Shown here piece by piece: positions 6,467-9,305 of a stretch of DNA of 9,305 nucleotides. Location of the stretch: NCBI GenBank assembly GCA_016303235.1, contig JAEDMB010000071.1, positions 1-9,305 on the forward strand, in the 5' to 3' direction. The position numbers were made by a program, and so were the translations under genes. The notes under the pieces are model-generated. The model had not been told where the DNA came from, made no database searches, and saw only the letters and a program-made list of their open reading frames with translations. Each line of letters opens with the position of its first letter. Positions within the stretch are counted from its first letter, which is position 1. The stretch is from Oscillospiraceae bacterium. Its GTDB lineage: Bacteria > Bacillota > Clostridia > Oscillospirales > Ruminococcaceae.

Positions 6467-7810
6467 TCAGCCTATAAGAATTTTTCCGACAGGTCTCTCA
6501 AGAGGTGAACGGTCTTTCTTTTCTGCAAGAACCATTACCATTGACATACCTCCGATACGTCCCGTATACATAAGCATTGCAATAATTATTTTTGAAAGAG
6601 TTCCAAGAGTCGGAGTGATATTCATTGAAAGTCCGACAGTAGCAATTGCGGATATGGTTTCATAGAATATCTCACGAATACCAATAGGTTCAGCGATACA
6701 GATTATAAATGCCGAAACCAGTAAAAGAGAAAGATATACGCATACAATTGAACCAGCCTGCTTTACTGCCGAAGTGTCAAGCCTTTTCTTGAATACAACA
6801 ATATTGTCATTGTTTCTTGCAAAGCAGAAATTACTTATCAGAAATACTGCAAAGGTAGTGGTTTTGATTCCTCCGGCAGTCGAACCCGAAGAACCTCCGA
6901 CAAACATAAGCAGAGCTGAAACTATACTTCCCGCATTGCTTAATTCCGACTGTTCAACAGTAAGAAATCCGGCAGTTCTTGTTGTAGCTGACTGGAAAAA
7001 TGAACATAAAATCTGATGCGGAACGTTCATATCTGCAAAAGCGTGGTTTCTTTCGGTAAAGAAAAATATGACAGTGCCTCCTATAAGCAGTATTGCAGAA
7101 GTTGAAAGAACTATTTTCGTATGCAGACTGTAATTTCTGAAATGAAATTTATTTTTAAGAAGGTCATTCCACACAAGAAATCCAAGTCCTCCCATAGTTA
7201 TCAGAAAAATAAGAGTAAGATTTACAAGCCAGTCATCGGAATATGCAGAAAAGGAAGTATCTCCGAATTGCCCCATAAGGTCAAATCCCGCATTGCAGAA
7301 TGCCGATATTGAATGAAAAACAGCGTACCAGATACCCTGTCCGAAATCCATTTGACCGCAGAAACGTATTGAAAGCAGTACGGCACCGATAAATTCAAAA
7401 ATAAAAGTACCTGCAAATATATTTTTCAGAAGCTTATTAATGCCGTCCAGTTCAATACTTCCCGCAGAATGCATAAGCAGACGTCTTTCGTGAAGTGAAG
7501 TTCCTTTTTTTCTTATCAGCGAGAGCATAACGATTATGGTCATAAAACCAAGTCCGCCTATCTGTATCATACAGAGAATAACAATCTGTCCGAAAAGTGA
7601 CCAGTGCGAATAAGTATCATACACTGAAAGTCCTGTTACACAAGTTGAGCTTACGGCAGTAAACAGGCTGTTAATAAATGGTGTGACACTTCCGTCCCTT
7701 GATGATACCGGCAGTGTAAGCAATACCGAGCCAATCAGAATTACAATCGCAAAGCTGAGTGCGATTATTCTGGTATAAGTAAATTTTTTCTTGATAATAT
7801 TAAACATCAT
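6467..7810 (-). CDS. ktrB: Potassium uptake channel subunit, KtrB/TrkH family
   Basis: Integral membrane K+ (or Na+-coupled K+) uptake subunit. The four pore-loop filters are all recognisable in the 447 residues: TCVTGL (56-61), FCNAGF (171-176), TTRTAGF (276-282) and TVGLSM (391-396). The gating-loop sequence GGSSGSTAGGIKTTT follows filter 3 (305-319), and MYTGRIGGMSM near the C-terminus carries the conserved helix Arg. Each filter has the glycine needed for K+ coordination. The length matches KtrB/KtrD rather than the longer TrkH. AAGGAG lies before two adjacent ATGs (7810 and 7807); spacing is 4 and 7 nt, so the real start may be 7807. It is monocistronic. The usual cytoplasmic partner KtrA (an RCK/TrkA protein) is not next to it and must be elsewhere if present. 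Confidence 0.93.
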   Translation of the reverse strand: MMFNIIKKKFTYTRIIALSFAIVILIGSVLLTLPVSSRDGSVTPFINSLFTAVSSTCVTGLSVYDTYSHWSLFGQIVILCMIQIGGLGFMTIIVMLSLIRKKGTSLHERRLLMHSAGSIELDGINKLLKNIFAGTFIFEFIGAVLLSIRFCGQMDFGQGIWYAVFHSISAFCNAGFDLMGQFGDTSFSAYSDDWLVNLTLIFLITMGGLGFLVWNDLLKNKFHFRNYSLHTKIVLSTSAILLIGGTVIFFFTERNHAFADMNVPHQILCSFFQSATTRTAGFLTVEQSELSNAGSIVSALLMFVGGSSGSTAGGIKTTTFAVFLISNFCFARNNDNIVVFKKRLDTSAVKQAGSIVCVYLSLLLVSAFIICIAEPIGIREIFYETISAIATVGLSMNITPTLGTLSKIIIAMLMYTGRIGGMSMVMVLAEKKDRSPLERPVGKILIG

Positions 7811-7841
7811 CTGTCTCCTTATTGAATTATATTCCTATATG

Positions 7842-7870
7842 ATTATATATTATATAATTCATAAGTGCAA
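7842..7870 (-). promoter_or_regulatory. Promoter of the KtrB gene
   Basis: The minus strand has perfect TATAAT (7842-7847) and TTGCAC (7865-7870) at 17-nt spacing. The -35 box is weak (TTG only). The leader of about 30 nt is too short for a c-di-AMP riboswitch. Confidence 0.6.
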
Positions 7871-7970
7871 TATGTTTTTTGCTTTAATGGGATAATTTTA
7901 CAAAACTTCGTCATTATGCACAAGGAAAACAATGCATTATAATTAAATAAAAAAAATATATCCTGCCCCC

Positions 7971-7999
7971 TTGACAAAGCCGTTACGTTAGTATATAAT
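7971..7999 (+). promoter_or_regulatory. Fully consensus promoter of the tRNA-Thr gene
   Basis: TTGACA (7971-7976), 17-nt spacer, TATAAT (7994-7999), all matching consensus. The tRNA starts 9 nt beyond the -10 box, so the primary transcript has almost no leader. Confidence 0.92.
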
Positions 8000-8008
8000 T
8001 ATATTGTT

Positions 8009-8084
8009 GCTGATGTGGCACAGTAGGTAGCGCAACGCCTTGGTAAGGCGTAGGTCGACGGTTCGAATCCGTTCATCAGCTCCA
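8009..8084 (+). tRNA. tRNA-Thr (anticodon GGT)
   Basis: A 76-nt cloverleaf with encoded CCA. Acceptor GCTGATG pairs with CATCAGC (7 bp); anticodon stem ACGCC/GGCGT encloses TTGGTAA, giving anticodon GGT for ACC and ACT codons; the T arm is GACGG-TTCGAAT-CCGTT with a terminal G-U pair; the variable loop is AGGTC. The D stem GCAC/GCGC has an A-C mismatch at 12/23. The discriminator base is T. Confidence 0.97.
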
Positions 8085-8086
8085 TT

Positions 8087-8121
8087 AAAAAGTCCGGAAT
8101 TTACGTATTTCCGGACTTTTT
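8087..8121 (+). terminator. Rho-independent terminator of the tRNA-Thr gene
   Basis: GTCCGGAA (8092-8099) pairs with TTCCGGAC (8109-8116) across a 9-nt loop; flanking A5 and T5 runs extend the stem, and the T run continues as TTTTTTAATTTT. It starts 2 nt after the CCA. Confidence 0.92.
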
Positions 8122-8167
8122 TAATTTTATTTAGATTTGCGTGTATCTAAAAAATGGGGTGTCATAA

Positions 8168-8365
8168 ATGAGTTCAAAAAAGAAAAAAATTTCCGAAACA
8201 AATGAACAGATAAGAGAAAGATTAAAATATCAATTGGACGGTACAAAAGAAGATGAAGAATATGCTTTAAAAATATTGATTGGCTTTGAGCCTCTTGACG
8301 AATGGGATTATATATCAAAAGTTCTTGAGGAAAAAAAAGAAAAAGAAATAGAAAAATCAGATTGA
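8168..8365 (+). CDS. Small charged hypothetical protein (65 residues)
   Basis: No family recognised. The product is highly charged: a basic N-terminus (SSKKKKIS), a central acidic helix-prone segment (GTKEDEEYALKILIGFEPLDEWDYISKVL) and a Lys/Glu tail. No signal peptide, membrane segment or cysteine is present. GGGGTG lies 6 nt before the ATG, an acceptable ribosome site. There is no convincing promoter after the tRNA terminator, so expression may depend on read-through; a weak 7-bp inverted repeat (8130-8136 with 8145-8151) precedes the ribosome site. Codons such as TTA, TTG and CAA are more frequent than in the neighbours and the region is AT-richer, which could mean foreign origin or simply a short, A-rich gene. 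Coding status is plausible but not proven. Confidence 0.5.
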   Translation: MSSKKKKISETNEQIRERLKYQLDGTKEDEEYALKILIGFEPLDEWDYISKVLEEKKEKEIEKSD

Positions 8366-8383
8366 AATTTTCAGCCTGATTTT
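8353..8383 (+). terminator. Weak candidate terminator after the 65-residue gene
   Basis: AAAATCAG (8353-8360) can pair with CTGATTTT (8376-8383) across a 15-nt loop. The arm overlaps the end of the coding region, is AT-rich, and has only TTTT as a T tract, so function is doubtful. Confidence 0.25.
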
Positions 8384-8394
8384 AAGTCAGAATA

Positions 8395-8423
8395 TTGACA
8401 ATTGAGTAAATATATGCTATAAT
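8395..8423 (+). promoter_or_regulatory. Fully consensus extended promoter of the lipoprotein gene
   Basis: TTGACA (8395-8400), 17-nt spacer, TATAAT (8418-8423), with TG one base before the -10 box (extended -10). The predicted start near 8430 leaves a leader of about 43 nt. Confidence 0.9.
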
Positions 8424-8472
8424 TAAACGGCAAAAATAGATATATTATTTAAAAAAGGAGAAAACAAAAAAT

Positions 8473-9305
8473 ATGAAAAAGAAAATTTTAATTACAGCAG
8501 TAATCGCAGGTATGACGATTGCAACAGCAGGTTGCGGAGGAACGGAAATAACAGGCAATTCTGAAATATCATCTGAAACTGTTACCGCAACGGAAACTTC
8601 CGAAATTCAGAGCATTACTACCGCACCGGTTCAGACCGTGGAAAAAACTTCTGAATCTGAAACAACTGTTGCTGAATCGGTTCAGACGGAAACGGAATAT
8701 TTTTCAGAAGAAACCAAAGAAATTATTTCTGAAACCGTTCAGACGGAGGCGGAAACTTCCAAAACTGAAGAAATTATCTCTGAACCTGTTCAGACGGAGA
8801 CAGAAACTGCTGAAATTCCGGATATTTCCCTGCATACTTATGAAAAAGTAAGCACGTCGGAGGATATTCAGACTGCAACGCAGATACTTCTGAAAAATCT
8901 TGATACAATTGACCGAATGGGCGGTTGTGCAGTTCAGAGCGATTACGAAAATACGGAAGAATATAACGGCAGAGACTTCAGAAAGGTTCTTGATACAAAT
9001 TACAGTTCAAAAGCTGATATTGAAAATTTCGTGTCCGCATATATGACAGGGGAGGCAAGGGATTATTTTTCATTCCTTACAAGCGGAGAAAAAAGTGTTT
9101 TTGAAGAAATTAACGGTGAACTTTATGTTGCCGATGAGGGCAGAGGCTGTGGCTTTAACTGGACGAATGATACAGAAATAAAGGATTCAGACGAAAGCGG
9201 ATTTACTGTCATTGCAGATTATGAGGATTACGGAGCAGTTTCAAGTGCAGAAGTAAATATTGTAAATGACAACGGATTCTGGAAAATTGAAAGCTATAAC
9301 CGTTA
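8473..9305 (+). CDS. Lipoprotein with repeat-rich stalk and C-terminal IseA-like/NTF2-like domain (runs to window edge)
   Basis: 277 codons are open, and the last two bases (TA) could begin a stop codon. Residues 1-20 are a lipoprotein signal (MKKKILITAVIAGMTIATAG) with Cys21 in TAGC, a slightly loose lipobox, so the protein should be anchored on the outer face of the membrane. Residues 22-118 form a Thr/Glu/Ser-rich stalk with four VQT-containing repeats. Residues about 120-277 are globular: helices (IQTATQILLKNLDTIDRM, ADIENFVSAYMTGEARDYF), then strands with INGELYVADEGRGCGFNW and a closing NDNGFWKIESYN. This pattern resembles the IseA (YoeB) DL-endopeptidase-inhibitor family and related NTF2-like lipoprotein domains; I recall the pattern and cannot confirm it by search. 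AAGGAG lies 12 nt before the ATG, a long spacing. If IseA-like, it would restrain cell-wall hydrolases. The gene is certain; the function is tentative. Confidence 0.88.
   Translation, partial: MKKKILITAVIAGMTIATAGCGGTEITGNSEISSETVTATETSEIQSITTAPVQTVEKTSESETTVAESVQTETEYFSEETKEIISETVQTEAETSKTEEIISEPVQTETETAEIPDISLHTYEKVSTSEDIQTATQILLKNLDTIDRMGGCAVQSDYENTEEYNGRDFRKVLDTNYSSKADIENFVSAYMTGEARDYFSFLTSGEKSVFEEINGELYVADEGRGCGFNWTNDTEIKDSDESGFTVIADYEDYGAVSSAEVNIVNDNGFWKIESYNR
8629..8838 (+). repeat. Imperfect tandem repeats of about 17 residues in the lipoprotein stalk
   Basis: GTTCAGAC recurs at 8629, 8680, 8737 and 8788, spaced 51, 57 and 51 nt; the last three share GTTCAGACGGA. In protein these are VQT units at residues 53, 70, 89 and 106 (PVQTVEKT, SVQTETEY, TVQTEAET, PVQTETET). 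Units 3 and 4 are each preceded by EIISE. Spacings are multiples of three, so unit gain or loss would keep the frame. Confidence 0.85.

Noticed and set aside
7913..7940. Inverted repeat ATTATGCA/TGCATTAT between KtrB and tRNA-Thr
   Set aside because: It is imperfect (7 of 8), AT-rich and far upstream of both promoters, so chance is likely.
7811..7970. Riboswitch (c-di-AMP type) upstream of KtrB
   Set aside because: The predicted leader is only about 30 nt and no conserved stems are visible.
8127..8318. Minus-strand frame opposite the 65-residue gene
   Set aside because: It overlaps the tRNA terminator tail and has no ribosome site; the plus frame is better supported.
8669..8851. Basic 60-residue frame rich in Arg, Lys and Phe on the plus strand
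   Set aside because: It is an out-of-frame reading of the lipoprotein repeat stalk; its internal repetition comes from those repeats.

Overview
The window looks like chromosomal DNA of a low-GC, Gram-positive, plant-fibre-degrading Clostridia, most likely a Ruminococcus-type gut or rumen bacterium. The evidence is an AT-rich genome with strong AGGAGG-type ribosome sites, a secreted protein that joins a dockerin-like calcium-binding repeat pair to an expansin-like domain, a MacAB/YknXYZ-type ABC system with no outer-membrane partner, and a soluble sensor-GGDEF protein of a kind common in Clostridia. The genus is an inference; no rRNA or other taxonomic marker is present.

Layout, left to right. 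(1) 5-1879, minus: a soluble LacI/PBP1-like sugar-sensor domain without a DNA-binding head, then a GAF-like linker and a GGDEF domain, with its own promoter. (2) 1977-2006: terminator of the next operon. (3) 2011-6303, minus: a four-gene operon in the order membrane-fusion protein, ABC ATPase, MacB/FtsX-type permease, dockerin-expansin protein. All junctions overlap or are 1 nt apart. It is driven by a near-consensus promoter (6350-6378) with a 20-bp palindrome (6325-6344) lying on the predicted transcription start. (4) 6423-6458: terminator for the next gene. (5) 6467-7810, minus: a KtrB/TrkH potassium channel subunit with its own promoter. (6) 7971-8121, plus: tRNA-Thr(GGT) with a fully consensus promoter, encoded CCA and a strong terminator. 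(7) 8168-8365, plus: a 65-residue charged hypothetical protein. (8) 8395 to the right edge, plus: a second fully consensus promoter driving a lipoprotein that has a Thr/Glu-rich 17-residue-repeat stalk and a C-terminal globular domain resembling IseA-type/NTF2-like domains; it is open or just about to stop at the window edge.

How the genes may work together: the strongest unit is the efflux-type ABC operon whose last gene is a secreted wall-loosening-type protein. Expansin-like proteins of bacteria bind cellulose and also peptidoglycan. Since this one carries its own signal peptide, the transporter is unlikely to be its exporter, and the coupling suggests a shared cell-surface response. The neighbouring lipoprotein, if IseA-like, would also act at the cell wall. 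No mobile element, CRISPR array, phage gene or origin was seen.
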